Part shown: positions 25,630 to 34,983 of the stretch, piece after piece
Layout of the letters: the number at the start of each line of letters is the position of its first letter
How positions within the stretch are numbered: the first letter of the stretch is position 1
From: Bacteroidota bacterium
Lineage (GTDB): Bacteria; Bacteroidota; Bacteroidia; Chitinophagales; LD1
Assembly: GCA_016722375.1 (NCBI GenBank)
Contig: JADKJG010000005.1
Location: 1-64,000, forward strand
Length of the DNA stretch: 64,000 nucleotides
Direction of reading: 5' to 3'
Notes under the pieces: generated by a model
Seen by the model: the letters and a program-made list of their open reading frames with translations, nothing else
Told to the model about the DNA's origin: nothing
Databases searched by the model: none
Translations under genes and position numbers: made by a program

Positions 25630-25959
25630 TCAACAACAACAATCGGGCCCACATTCCTTGCCTTCGAGGGAGGGTTCGCCAAGTTCTATTTCGAATTCGG
25701 TGGCGGCGCGAATGTTATCAATCATCACATCAAAATGAAGGGAGTCCGACAAACCGTTGTGGCTATCGGGGTGGAGCGAAATGGATTGGGCGGCTCCACA
25801 TTCCAGTCCTTCGAGGCAGTTTTGCAAAGCGGGCAAAATACGCGAGGAGCCGTGGAGGTAGCGAACAGGTTGGTTGTTGCGGTTGTCTTCGAGGATGTCG
25901 CCCCGGCCGTTCTTCATCACATAGCGCAGGGAGACGATGGTGTTGGCAGCTATTTTCAT
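25630..25959 (-). CDS. FKBP/SlyD-like peptidyl-prolyl isomerase
   Basis: 109 residues, cytoplasmic. The fold resembles SlyD-type FKBPs: a short N-terminal strand ANTIVSLRYVMKNGRGDILED, then PVRYLHGSSRILPALQNCLEGL as the FKBP core. The C-terminal tail KECGPDCCC is cysteine-rich, as in metal-binding SlyD tails. The protein is short and the flap region is reduced, so isomerase activity is not certain. It starts 3 nt after the GH116 stop and is probably the last gene of that transcript. Confidence 0.8.
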   Translation of the reverse strand: MKIAANTIVSLRYVMKNGRGDILEDNRNNQPVRYLHGSSRILPALQNCLEGLECGAAQSISLHPDSHNGLSDSLHFDVMIDNIRAATEFEIELGEPSLEGKECGPDCCC

Positions 25960-25962
25960 TGT

Positions 25963-28599
25963 TCAGGATTTTAAGCTCGCCGCTTTGCCGGATACAAAAA
26001 CTTTCTCCACTTTAATATCCCCCTCATAAACCTTCATAGAAGGTTGGCCAGCTTTGAGGCTCACGGTGCCGAAGCCGGATTCGGAAGAAAGGAAGCTGGT
26101 AAAGTCGCCCACCTTAGAATCTACATACAAAGTCTTTTCTACGGCATCGTAGCGCACACCAGTAAGTGCCTGTAAATATCCGTAGCTGGACAAAGCACGG
26201 GCATACCAATGTCCACATTCATATTCATTGAAGGGGTTACGGATTTTCCCATCATACCGGTTGCGCGAGGCACGGAGAATGTCCATGCCTTCTTGCACAT
26301 GGCTCATCATCATCAGGTGCGAAGCTACTTGGTGTTCGATACCGGTCCATACTTCATCGCTATAAACAAAAGGAAGGGAGAGTTTTCCTCCCTTGGGCCA
26401 GGAGCACAAAAGCAGTCCGCCTTCATCGCCGAGTGCATAAGCGGGGCGCTGCGGATTGGCATGTTCGCTCAGGTTTTCTTTCAGATTGTATTTATGAATG
26501 GCGCGCAGATGGCTACTGATTTTGGAAGCATCAATCGTGTCTTGCAATCCGCTCATGCCGGCTATCCAAGAGCCCAACACCCCATCGGACAGGCAACCGG
26601 TACCGTATTGATATTTCGGCCCTTCCTTCTTTAATAAATCAACGGCTTCGTCAGAATACTTTCCCCCAAAGGATTGCACCTTGGTGGGATCTTCGGCGTT
26701 CAAACCGGTCCATTGAATTTTCTGTATGAAATATTCTCCGTCGAACAAATCTGTTTCCATCCTCTTCTTTCCGTTCGCGGAAAGCGATTCATATTCCGAA
26801 ACATCTTTGCCCAGATGTTTGCTCATAGCAGCAATCGCGTTCAAGGCGCCCACATAGAAACTAGTGTGCATGCCATCCGGTCCCCAGAATTCAATATCAT
26901 AAGTGTTGTGATGCGGTTCTTCAATCACCCCTTTTTTGCGCGGGTCCCAGGTGCGGATGCAATAGTCCATGCTCTTCTTCACCAGCGGATACATTTTTTT
27001 CATCCATTCGTTGTCGCCGCTGATGCGCCATTCGCGATAGACTTTCATGATGCCGCCGAGTTGTCCGTCGGCAGCGGAATGAAATTCATGATTGGAGGGC
27101 TGTATCGGCAAGCGCGCACGGAAGGTCTGGTGGCCTTCTTCGCTTTGACTTTCGCAAAACTCTGTGGCGCGCAAACTTCTTTCGAGTGCCGGAAATAAAT
27201 GTGGAATAGCCTGTGCATAGTTCCACACGTGCGTGCAGGAACCATGACAGCAACCCTCAGAATCTCCGCAGCCTTCAAAGCTCCACAGACGGCCATCATA
27301 CTGGCGCATCACCGTGGGCGATTTTAATATAGTAAGGTTCGCAGCGACTACTTCCAACACTTCGGGTGGTAAGGAACTGGCATAAAAAGCATCTTTAAAC
27401 AAGGAAGATTTTTTTCTCAACTCTGCATATTGTTGTTTCCAGTAGGAAGCTACTTCTTCCACCGATGCAAACTTGCTGCTGTACCAAGGCTTGTAATACT
27501 TGCCCTCGAAATCTTTGTCGTATTTATCTAAGTCCATATCGCCCGGCGAATTGCAACAGCCGCTTTCGGGATTGCAGTTTTCTTTCCGCGTCCCCATCTT
27601 TCCAAACGACATTTCAGAGTCGGGTGTGTACCAGGCAAACATCATGCGAACAATCTTTTCTCCACCGGGTGCCAGTTGAAAAGGAACATAGAGCGAAGCA
27701 CCGGGTGCCTCTTTCTCTGTCGGTGCAACGGATTTCACCTCCCCGTTTTTGATAGCGTTCCAGGCCATAGTCAAGGGGTCCCACCAACCGCCTCGAAACC
27801 AACAGTGGTCAACCACCGTAGCAGCGTCATCGGTAAAAACCGCGAGGTCAGACCGTAAAGGTTTTTCTTTAACACCGGCTTCGGTCAAAATAAAACCGTT
27901 GGGATAAGACCGGATGGAATCGCTTCCTTTATCTGTACTCAGAAAGTTTCTTGAATTGAAAGAGAAAACTGCCTTCACCGTTTTTGTTCCGTTATTGACA
28001 AACTTATATTCCATACCGCCCACCGGTAGGCTAGAGTTATCATCATCCGCCGGAATAAAAGGACTCCATCCCGTCACCTGCACTTTCAAAGGCAAATCTT
28101 CATCGCTCAAATCCAGATGGCCGAATGGAAATCGTGCATGAAAAGAAGCAGAATGAAAACGCGGCAGCCCGGTTATAGAACCGGCGGCACCATTGCCAGC
28201 ATCTTTCTGTCCAAATTTCTTCCAATCCGGTACCGGGCCTTCGAGTAGTTTAGCGCCGTTGGTGATTCCCTTCAAAGAAATAGCCGCGAACATGCCCGGT
28301 TCATTAAATATGTCGGGCCGGTTTTGAATGGATACATGAGAATACGCACCCGTCCCTTCCATGCAGAACATACCAGCACCCAGTCCGCCAATAGGGAAAG
28401 CAACACGGTTTAGATATTCACCGCTATAGACACCATTGTATTTCCGTTTACCGGATTTGATTTCTTTGGTGGGCTTTTGGGAGGTAACCCTGTTTTCCTG
28501 AGGTGTTTCAGCCAAAACAACGGAAGGAATCAAGGACAAGGCAGCACCGCTAATGCCCAGATTCTTTATAAAGGAACGACGACTCAATCTATTTTCCAT
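25963..28599 (-). CDS. GH116-family glycoside hydrolase with Tat signal
   Basis: 878 residues. The N-terminus SRRSFIKNLG plus a hydrophobic stretch is a twin-arginine export signal, so the enzyme is folded before export to the periplasm. An N-terminal beta-sandwich (VAFPIGGLGAGMFCMEGTG) is followed by an (alpha/alpha)6 catalytic domain, as in GBA2-type beta-glucosidases/glucosylceramidases. EEPHHNTYDIEFWG (about residue 560) should carry the nucleophile, and GCLSDGVLGSW (about residue 670) the acid/base Asp, by comparison with the family. The likely activity is beta-glucoside or beta-xyloside cleavage; the substrate is not evident. It lies downstream of argH with a 77-nt gap. Confidence 0.9.
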   Translation of the reverse strand: MENRLSRRSFIKNLGISGAALSLIPSVVLAETPQENRVTSQKPTKEIKSGKRKYNGVYSGEYLNRVAFPIGGLGAGMFCMEGTGAYSHVSIQNRPDIFNEPGMFAAISLKGITNGAKLLEGPVPDWKKFGQKDAGNGAAGSITGLPRFHSASFHARFPFGHLDLSDEDLPLKVQVTGWSPFIPADDDNSSLPVGGMEYKFVNNGTKTVKAVFSFNSRNFLSTDKGSDSIRSYPNGFILTEAGVKEKPLRSDLAVFTDDAATVVDHCWFRGGWWDPLTMAWNAIKNGEVKSVAPTEKEAPGASLYVPFQLAPGGEKIVRMMFAWYTPDSEMSFGKMGTRKENCNPESGCCNSPGDMDLDKYDKDFEGKYYKPWYSSKFASVEEVASYWKQQYAELRKKSSLFKDAFYASSLPPEVLEVVAANLTILKSPTVMRQYDGRLWSFEGCGDSEGCCHGSCTHVWNYAQAIPHLFPALERSLRATEFCESQSEEGHQTFRARLPIQPSNHEFHSAADGQLGGIMKVYREWRISGDNEWMKKMYPLVKKSMDYCIRTWDPRKKGVIEEPHHNTYDIEFWGPDGMHTSFYVGALNAIAAMSKHLGKDVSEYESLSANGKKRMETDLFDGEYFIQKIQWTGLNAEDPTKVQSFGGKYSDEAVDLLKKEGPKYQYGTGCLSDGVLGSWIAGMSGLQDTIDASKISSHLRAIHKYNLKENLSEHANPQRPAYALGDEGGLLLCSWPKGGKLSLPFVYSDEVWTGIEHQVASHLMMMSHVQEGMDILRASRNRYDGKIRNPFNEYECGHWYARALSSYGYLQALTGVRYDAVEKTLYVDSKVGDFTSFLSSESGFGTVSLKAGQPSMKVYEGDIKVEKVFVSGKAASLKS

Positions 28600-28676
28600 C
28601 CTCTTTTTTGGAACTAAGGTATTTGAAATTTTGGGTTGTGCGAAATTATTGGTTTATGATAAAATGCACTTCCCGT

Positions 28677-30014
28677 TCAGGAGCGCAGCAACTCATCTAT
28701 TGCCAATCGAACATTTTCAAAGTGGAAAGCATCCAGTTCGGCTTTCATCTTCGCTTCAATCTTATCGTTGCATAAATTGCCGAGACTTCCTTCATGGGTA
28801 TGGTTCAATTTTGAATTAAAAGAGAATTCGCCCGATTCGATTTTCTCGCCCACCTGCTTATAGGCATCGCGAAAGGGCATTCCTTTATTCACTAATTCAT
28901 TGACAGCTTCTACGCTGAAGAGGTATTGATACTTTTCATCTTTCAGAATATCAGGCCGCACTGATATGTTAGAAACCATCAGATACATCATCCGCAGGCA
29001 GTCTTTTAAATGTTGAATGGCCGGAAAGAGATGCTCTTTGAGCAATTGTAAATCGCGATGATATCCAGAAGGGAGGTTGGTGGTCATCATCATAATTTCA
29101 TTAGGCAGGGCTTTGATGCGGTTGCAGTGAGCACGAATCAGCTCCAACACATCCGGATTCTTCTTATGTGGCATGATGCTGGAACCGGTAGTGAGTTCGC
29201 TGTTAAATGAAATGAAATCAAAATTCTGATTGACATACAGACAGGCATCCATCGCCATTCTGGATAAGGTGTCAGCGATATTCGCCATAGCCATAGCGGT
29301 CACCCGTTCCGCTTTCCCTCGCCCCATTTGAGCATATACTACATTGTGATTCAAATCTTCAAAGCCCAGCAAACGAGTTGTCAGTGAACGATTGATAGGA
29401 AAGGAAGAACCGTATCCGGCAGCAGAGCCCAGTGGGTTTTTATTGATGACCTGATAAGCCGCTCGCAGGAGGGTGATATCGTCCACCAGGCTTTCGGCAT
29501 AAGCCCCAAACCATAAACCGAAAGAGGAAGGCATAGCCAGTTGCAAATGTGTGTAGCCCGGCAACAGGATGTCTTTATACTTATTGCTTTCTTCTATCAG
29601 CAATTGAAACAAATGAAATACCTCGGCAGTGATTTCTTCCATTTCATGCCGCAGATAAAGTTTGATGTCGAGCAATACCTGGTCATTGCGACTTCGGGCA
29701 GCATGGATCATCTTCCCCGAATCTCCCAGTTCTTTTGTAAGCAGAAATTCTACCTGCGAATGAACGTCTTCTACTCCTTCATCAATTATGAAAGAGCCAC
29801 CGGTTGTAGTGGGATAGATATTTTTCAATTCTTTGACTATTGCAGCTTCAGCTTCTTTACTAATGATTCCAACAGAGCCTAGCATCATAACATGAGCAAT
29901 GGAACCAAGAATATCATAGGAAGCCAACAGGGAATCAAAATCCCTATCCCGTCCAACGGTAAATGATTCCACCATTTGTGAAGTGGAAGTGTTCTTTTTA
30001 GACCATAGTTTCAT
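28677..30014 (-). CDS. argH: Argininosuccinate lyase
   Basis: 445 residues. It catalyses the last step of arginine synthesis, splitting argininosuccinate to arginine and fumarate in the cytoplasm. The signature GSSIMPHKKNPD, the N-terminal region with SRNDQVLLDIKLYLR, and TAGYTHLQ-type segment PGYTHLQLAMPSSFG are all present. It is the last gene of the eight-gene arg operon, 11 nt after argE. Confidence 0.95.
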   Translation of the reverse strand: MKLWSKKNTSTSQMVESFTVGRDRDFDSLLASYDILGSIAHVMMLGSVGIISKEAEAAIVKELKNIYPTTTGGSFIIDEGVEDVHSQVEFLLTKELGDSGKMIHAARSRNDQVLLDIKLYLRHEMEEITAEVFHLFQLLIEESNKYKDILLPGYTHLQLAMPSSFGLWFGAYAESLVDDITLLRAAYQVINKNPLGSAAGYGSSFPINRSLTTRLLGFEDLNHNVVYAQMGRGKAERVTAMAMANIADTLSRMAMDACLYVNQNFDFISFNSELTTGSSIMPHKKNPDVLELIRAHCNRIKALPNEIMMMTTNLPSGYHRDLQLLKEHLFPAIQHLKDCLRMMYLMVSNISVRPDILKDEKYQYLFSVEAVNELVNKGMPFRDAYKQVGEKIESGEFSFNSKLNHTHEGSLGNLCNDKIEAKMKAELDAFHFENVRLAIDELLRS

Positions 30015-30025
30015 GAGTATCTGTT

Positions 30026-31099
30026 TTAAAAAATTACACCATCCAGCAACCGGATATAATCCCGTATTCCGGTTTTAATTTCTTCTACAAAAATGAATTC
30101 GTTGGCCGTATGACTTCTGGCGCTATCACCGGGGCCGCATTTCAATGTTGGGAAATTCATCAATGCGCTATCACTAGTCGTCGGTGACCCGTAACAGCTT
30201 TTGCCCATAGCGACACCGGCCTTTACAAGAGGATGATTTATGTCAATACTGCTTGCCCTCAGGCGGAGACTGCGGGGGGTGATTTCGCTCTGCAGATGCT
30301 CTTGTATTGTTTGAAAAATCTCTTCGTGCGTATAGCCATCCGGCACTCTTACGTCTATTACAAATCTACATTCAGAAGGAACTATGTTATGCGCCTTGTT
30401 CTCTGTATTGATTACGGTGACCGACATTTTCACATCTCCCAGCCATTCCGAAACTCTGGGAAACCGATAGGTGCTTATCCAGTGAATATCGCGCATCGCT
30501 TTGAGTATCGCACTATCTCCCTCCTCTCTTGCTGCATGTCCGGACCTGCCTTTCGCCACGGCATCAAGAACCAGCAATCCTTTTTCAGCTACGGCTAAGT
30601 TCATTTGAGTCGGTTCGCCAACAATAGCAACATCTATAGCAGGCAACAAAGGCAGCGTGGCCTCTACTCCATTCTTGCCGCTAATTTCTTCTTCTGCAGT
30701 TATAGCTATGACCAGATTGTATTTTAGATTTTGTAGCGAATAGTAATGAAGGAAAGCAGCCATCAAGCTCACTACACATCCACCGGCATCATTGCTTCCC
30801 AGGCCATATAGTTTTCCCTCTTCAACAACAGCCTCAAATGGGTTACGGGTGTACTGAGCATTTGGCTTCACCGTATCATGATGAGAGTTCAGTAAAATAC
30901 TGGGCTTGGAAGAATCAAAATACTTATTCAAAACCCAGAAGTTATTCAGATGGCGATGTGCTTTCAATCCTTTTTGTTCAAAGAAAGCAAGGAGCATATC
31001 CGCCGTTCTATTTTCTTCTTTTGAAAAAGACGGAATAGCTATAAGTTGCTTTAGCAAGGCGATGGCCTCATCATGTAGCTTTTCTTCTACCGGCATCAT
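30026..31099 (-). CDS. argE: M20-family deacylase of arginine synthesis (ArgE-type)
   Basis: 357 residues. A dinuclear zinc M20 amidohydrolase. Metal-ligand segments are NSHHDTVKPN, GSNDAGGCVVS, and AITAEEEISGKNG with the catalytic Glu. In organisms with an acylornithine transcarbamylase, this enzyme removes the acyl group from N-acylcitrulline rather than from N-acylornithine. Context supports that: the neighbouring transcarbamylase is of the acylornithine class. Its ATG overlaps the argB stop by 4 nt (ATGA). Confidence 0.9.
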   Translation of the reverse strand: MMPVEEKLHDEAIALLKQLIAIPSFSKEENRTADMLLAFFEQKGLKAHRHLNNFWVLNKYFDSSKPSILLNSHHDTVKPNAQYTRNPFEAVVEEGKLYGLGSNDAGGCVVSLMAAFLHYYSLQNLKYNLVIAITAEEEISGKNGVEATLPLLPAIDVAIVGEPTQMNLAVAEKGLLVLDAVAKGRSGHAAREEGDSAILKAMRDIHWISTYRFPRVSEWLGDVKMSVTVINTENKAHNIVPSECRFVIDVRVPDGYTHEEIFQTIQEHLQSEITPRSLRLRASSIDINHPLVKAGVAMGKSCYGSPTTSDSALMNFPTLKCGPGDSARSHTANEFIFVEEIKTGIRDYIRLLDGVIF

Positions 31100-31881
31100 T
31101 CCTTAATTAAAGTTCCTGAAGGTGATTGGGAAATATTGCGCAACAAGTCTTCCGCATCGCCGATTATTACTTCTCGAACACCAGACGCAATAGCGGAAAA
31201 GGCATTATCAATTTTAGGTAAGATACCTTCGGATATCTTTTTACTGTTTAATAGTTCCAGATGAATTTCTCTGGTAATCAAAGGGACAACAGAATTTTCA
31301 TTTTGAATGTCATCTAAAACCCCCTTCTTTTCAAAACAATAAACCAGTCGAACTTCATACTGCCTTGACATCGCTACCGCTATGGAAGAGGCAATGGTAT
31401 CGGCGTTTGTATTTAATAGCTGTCCATTGCCGTCATGGGTAATTGGGGCAGCCACGATGGTCATTTTTTCTTTAAGCAGCTGGTCAATCAATTGATTATT
31501 CACCTCATCTATATCTCCAACAAAACCATAGTCTATCGTTGGATGAATTCTTTTGTGTGCTTTGATCAGGTTACCATCTGACCCTGAAAGTCCAATGGCA
31601 TTGCATCCATAAGCCTGCAAGGTTGCTACGATACTCTTATTTATATAGCCGCCATAAACCATTATGATAACCTTCAACGTTTCTGCATCCGTAATTCTTC
31701 GGCCATCAATAATCTGTTGAGGAATATTCAATTGCTCCGCCATGCTCGTAGCAAGTTTGCCTCCTCCATGTATCAGAATTTTGGGCTCCTGAATCAAGGC
31801 AAAATCTTTTAAAAACTTTAAAAGCCGAACTTCATCATCAATAACAGTTCCTCCCACCTTTATGACAAACAACTTTTGCAT
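31096..31881 (-). CDS. argB: N-acylglutamate kinase (acetylglutamate kinase family)
   Basis: 261 residues. It phosphorylates N-acylglutamate in the second step of the pathway. IKVGGTVIDD at the N-terminus, LIHGGGKLATSMAEQLNIP, GLSGSDGNL and NADTIASSIAVAMS are amino-acid-kinase family motifs. If the pathway is succinylated (see the transcarbamylase), the true substrate would be N-succinylglutamate. It is 3 nt downstream of argF' and overlaps argE. Confidence 0.93.
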   Translation of the reverse strand: MQKLFVIKVGGTVIDDEVRLLKFLKDFALIQEPKILIHGGGKLATSMAEQLNIPQQIIDGRRITDAETLKVIIMVYGGYINKSIVATLQAYGCNAIGLSGSDGNLIKAHKRIHPTIDYGFVGDIDEVNNQLIDQLLKEKMTIVAAPITHDGNGQLLNTNADTIASSIAVAMSRQYEVRLVYCFEKKGVLDDIQNENSVVPLITREIHLELLNSKKISEGILPKIDNAFSAIASGVREVIIGDAEDLLRNISQSPSGTLIKE

Positions 31882-31884
31882 GCT

Positions 31885-32838
31885 CTATGTTTGTTTAAGA
31901 AGTTCCGCCATTACGGCCTGTGCCGCCCAAACCCTGTTGGATGCCTGTTGAGTAACAATGCTGTGTGAACTATCTAATACTTCATCGCTTAATTCCAGAT
32001 TTCTTCTTACCGGGAGACAATGCATGACTTTAGCGTTGCGGGTGTGTTTTAGTTTTTCTAATGTCAACATCCAAGACGAATCAGTACACAAAATTTTGCC
32101 ATAGTCTTGATAGGAACTCCAGTTCTTTACGTAAACATAGTCGGCATCTTTCAGCGCTTCATCCTGATGATAGTTGATTGCCGCACCACTTGTAAACTGT
32201 TCTGACAATTCATACCCCTCCGGATGAGTAATGATAAATTCAGATTCCCCCCACCTATTCATCCACTCCGAAAATGAATTGGCAACACACTGAGGCAGCG
32301 GTTTGATATGTGGAGCCCAGGTCAGTACTATTTTTGGCTTACGCTTTTCAGAGAACGTTTCCTTTATTGTAACGATGTCTGTCAGACTTTGCAGCGGGTG
32401 TAACGTCGCGCTTTCTAAACTCAGAACCGGTACCCCGCAATAACGGACAAACTGTTGGATGATTCTTTCACTATAATCTTCTTTCTTGTCTTGAAGAGCG
32501 GGGAAAGTTCGGATACACAGAATGTCGAAGTAAGAGCCCAATACAGGTGCTGCATCCTTTATATGCTCTACCGTCGTGCCATTCATAACAGACTCCTCCA
32601 TAAACTCCATGGACCATCCGTCCTTATCTAGGTTAAGAATAATCGCTTCCATTCCCAGATTTTGGGCGGCCAACTGCGTACTGATGCGGGTTCTCATACT
32701 TGGATTTAGGAACAGCAATCCGAGCTTCTTGTTCGAACCAAGTTGTTTATCCTTAAACGGATTTCGTTTATAATCCAAAGCATTTTCTATCAGAGCATTT
32801 ATATTGCTCACATCGTTAACAGATATAAAATTGTTCAC
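31885..32838 (-). CDS. N-acylornithine carbamoyltransferase, probably N-succinylornithine-specific
   Basis: 317 residues. It carbamoylates N-acylornithine to N-acylcitrulline. The carbamoyl-phosphate loop is FLNPSMRTRIST (residues 43-54), unlike the STRT of ordinary OTCase, and HCLPVRRN lies near the C-terminus. Published work on the Xanthomonas enzyme showed that Glu92 specifies acetylornithine, while Pro, Ser, Val or Ala there gives succinylornithine activity; the Bacteroides fragilis enzyme has Pro90. Here the aligned residue in NGTTVEHI is Val90, so succinylornithine is predicted. No ordinary argF is present. It overlaps argD by 4 nt. Confidence 0.92.
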   Translation of the reverse strand: MNNFISVNDVSNINALIENALDYKRNPFKDKQLGSNKKLGLLFLNPSMRTRISTQLAAQNLGMEAIILNLDKDGWSMEFMEESVMNGTTVEHIKDAAPVLGSYFDILCIRTFPALQDKKEDYSERIIQQFVRYCGVPVLSLESATLHPLQSLTDIVTIKETFSEKRKPKIVLTWAPHIKPLPQCVANSFSEWMNRWGESEFIITHPEGYELSEQFTSGAAINYHQDEALKDADYVYVKNWSSYQDYGKILCTDSSWMLTLEKLKHTRNAKVMHCLPVRRNLELSDEVLDSSHSIVTQQASNRVWAAQAVMAELLKQT

Positions 32839-33995
32839 GGCCTATTTGCTTCAGCGTTATTTAATGTTTCTGTTACTTCATTCAATGCATGAAGGAATTC
32901 ATTTGTTTGAGTCCGACCTATAGCCAGAGAAGGCAAGAGACGCACTACATTTGGTTTTGCCTCACCGGTAAACACGTGATGTTTCGTCAAAAGATTTTTC
33001 CTAAGGCCCTTAAGTTCATCCGACACATCGAAACCAATCATTAATCCCCTTCCACGAATATTTTTTATACCCTTTGTTTGCCGTAGCTGGCTCATCAAAT
33101 ATTCGCCTTCCAGCGTGGCTGCTAATAGCAGATTTTCCTTTTCTATAATTTCAAGTACGGCTAAAGCCGCGGCGCAGGCAAGATGGTTCCCTCCAAAAGT
33201 AGTTCCCAGCATACCATGCCGTGCTTTGATCTTCGGAGCTATTAGCAACCCGCCTATTGGAAAGCCGTTGCCCATCCCTTTTGCCATCGTATAAATGTCG
33301 GCATTTACTCCTGCGAAATCATGAGAGAAAAACTTTCCGGTCCGGCCATATCCGCATTGAACACTGTCTGCAATATACAAGGCTCCAGACGCATCACAGA
33401 GTTTCCGGAGAAGTTGCAGAAAAGAATTTTCTGCAACATTAATGCCTCCTACTCCTTGAATCCCTTCTATAATGACCGATGAAATACTATCTCCGTTTTC
33501 ACGAAAACATTTTTCGAGCGCTTCTGCATCGTTGAAGGGAAGGAAAATAACATGCTCCGTCTGGTTGACGGGAGCAATAATCGAAGGATTGTCGGTTGCA
33601 GCAACTGCAAGCGACGTCCTACCATGAAAGCCTTTTGAAAAAGCAACGATCTTCTTTCTTCCATTATGAAAAGAAGCAAGTTTCAGCGCATTCTCGTTTG
33701 CCTCTGCGCCACTATTGCAAAGAAAAAGCTGGTAATCCTTTTTGCCAGAAATCTCTCCTAACTTCTCTGCCAATTCCTCCTGAATAGGAATCTTAACCGA
33801 GTTCGAATAGAAGGCTATCTGTCTCAATTGTTTCTCGATACACTCTATCCAATGCTCATGCGAATGACCCACACTGATCACTGCATGTCCTCCGTACATA
33901 TCCAGGTATTTTTGATCTCGATCATCCCATAGATAAGAATCTTTGGCTCTAACTATCGTTACATCTTGCAGTGGGTAAACATCAAATAGTTTCAT
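32835..33995 (-). CDS. argD: Acylornithine aminotransferase
   Basis: 386 residues. A class III PLP aminotransferase that makes N-acylornithine from the semialdehyde. SNSVKIPIQEELAEKL, LFLCNSGAEANENALKLA, the IADSVQCGYGRTG segment with the PLP-binding Asp, and TMAKGMGNGFPIGG with the Schiff-base Lys are typical. It lies 1 nt after argC and overlaps argF' by 4 nt, in the middle of the arg operon. Confidence 0.93.
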   Translation of the reverse strand: MKLFDVYPLQDVTIVRAKDSYLWDDRDQKYLDMYGGHAVISVGHSHEHWIECIEKQLRQIAFYSNSVKIPIQEELAEKLGEISGKKDYQLFLCNSGAEANENALKLASFHNGRKKIVAFSKGFHGRTSLAVAATDNPSIIAPVNQTEHVIFLPFNDAEALEKCFRENGDSISSVIIEGIQGVGGINVAENSFLQLLRKLCDASGALYIADSVQCGYGRTGKFFSHDFAGVNADIYTMAKGMGNGFPIGGLLIAPKIKARHGMLGTTFGGNHLACAAALAVLEIIEKENLLLAATLEGEYLMSQLRQTKGIKNIRGRGLMIGFDVSDELKGLRKNLLTKHHVFTGEAKPNVVRLLPSLAIGRTQTNEFLHALNEVTETLNNAEANRP

Positions 33996-33996
33996 G

Positions 33997-34983
33997 CTAA
34001 AAATAGTTGGCTTTAAAATGAAGTCCGGTATTCTCTTTCAATCCAAACATCAAATTCATGTTTTGAACTGCCTGACCCGAAGCGCCTTTCAACAAATTAT
34101 CAACGGCGGAATGAATGACCAATTTATCTCCCTGCTTCTCCAGCTGGATAAAGCATTTATTCGTATTCACTACTTGCTTCAGGAATATTGAATCTTTGGA
34201 GAGTGTCACAAAAGGATGAGAAGCATAAAAATCACTATACAGCGACTCAAGTTCTTCCATTGTATTATGGCACTCTAATTGTGAACTCACAAAAATCCCT
34301 CTTGCGAAATCGCCTCTCCATGGAATGAAGTTTACTCGCATTTCTCGTGCAGATTGCAATTGCCTAAGCGATTCCTGTATCTCATCTAGGTGCTGATGAG
34401 TCAGTGTTTTATATGCCTGAATGTTATTTGTCCGCCAACTAAAATGTGAGGTGGCAGACAAGCTTTGACCAGCACCAGTAGAACCGGTAATGCCTGTAGT
34501 ATAAACCTCCTTTAATAATCCGGCCTTAGCCAAAGGAAGCAAACCCAATTCAATGGCCGTTGCAAAACATCCGGGGTTCGCTATGTTTTCTGCCGCCTTT
34601 ATTTGTTCGCGGTTCAACTCTGGCAAGCCATAAACAAAAGTTCGTTTGCCATGCTGCGATTTAGCAGCCAATCTGAAATCATTTGAAAGATCTATGATCT
34701 TTATTCGGGAATCAATCGCATGCTCATCTAGAAATTTTCCTGCTTCAAGATGACCGACGCAAAGAAACAATAGATCAATTTCATTGCTGATCTTCTCCAA
34801 AAACTTCAATGTAGTCTCTCCTAATAAATCACCATGAATACTGCTGAGTAATTGTCCTGCCTGACTTTTGCTTTGCGCAAACACTATTTCAGCCTGCGGA
34901 TGATTTAGGAGTATCCTTATCAGTTCCCCTCCTGTATAGCCCGCACTTCCGGCTATCCCTACCCTAATCTTTTGCATTTGCAT
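33997..34983 (-). CDS. argC: N-acyl-gamma-glutamyl-phosphate reductase
   Basis: 328 residues. NADPH-dependent reduction of N-acylglutamyl phosphate to the semialdehyde. The Rossmann motif VGIAGSAGYTGGELIRIL and the active-site Cys in NPGCFATAIELGLLPL, followed by TGITGSTGAGQSLS, identify it. The start at 34983 (MQMQKIR) or at 34977 (MQKIR) both overlap the argG 3' end, so translation is probably coupled. Confidence 0.95.
   Translation of the reverse strand: MQMQKIRVGIAGSAGYTGGELIRILLNHPQAEIVFAQSKSQAGQLLSSIHGDLLGETTLKFLEKISNEIDLLFLCVGHLEAGKFLDEHAIDSRIKIIDLSNDFRLAAKSQHGKRTFVYGLPELNREQIKAAENIANPGCFATAIELGLLPLAKAGLLKEVYTTGITGSTGAGQSLSATSHFSWRTNNIQAYKTLTHQHLDEIQESLRQLQSAREMRVNFIPWRGDFARGIFVSSQLECHNTMEELESLYSDFYASHPFVTLSKDSIFLKQVVNTNKCFIQLEKQGDKLVIHSAVDNLLKGASGQAVQNMNLMFGLKENTGLHFKANYF

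Noticed and set aside
25344..25682. Open frames on both strands across array B
   Set aside because: They are produced by the 21-bp period (seven codons), and read as simple GKSAAEI-type repeats in several frames.
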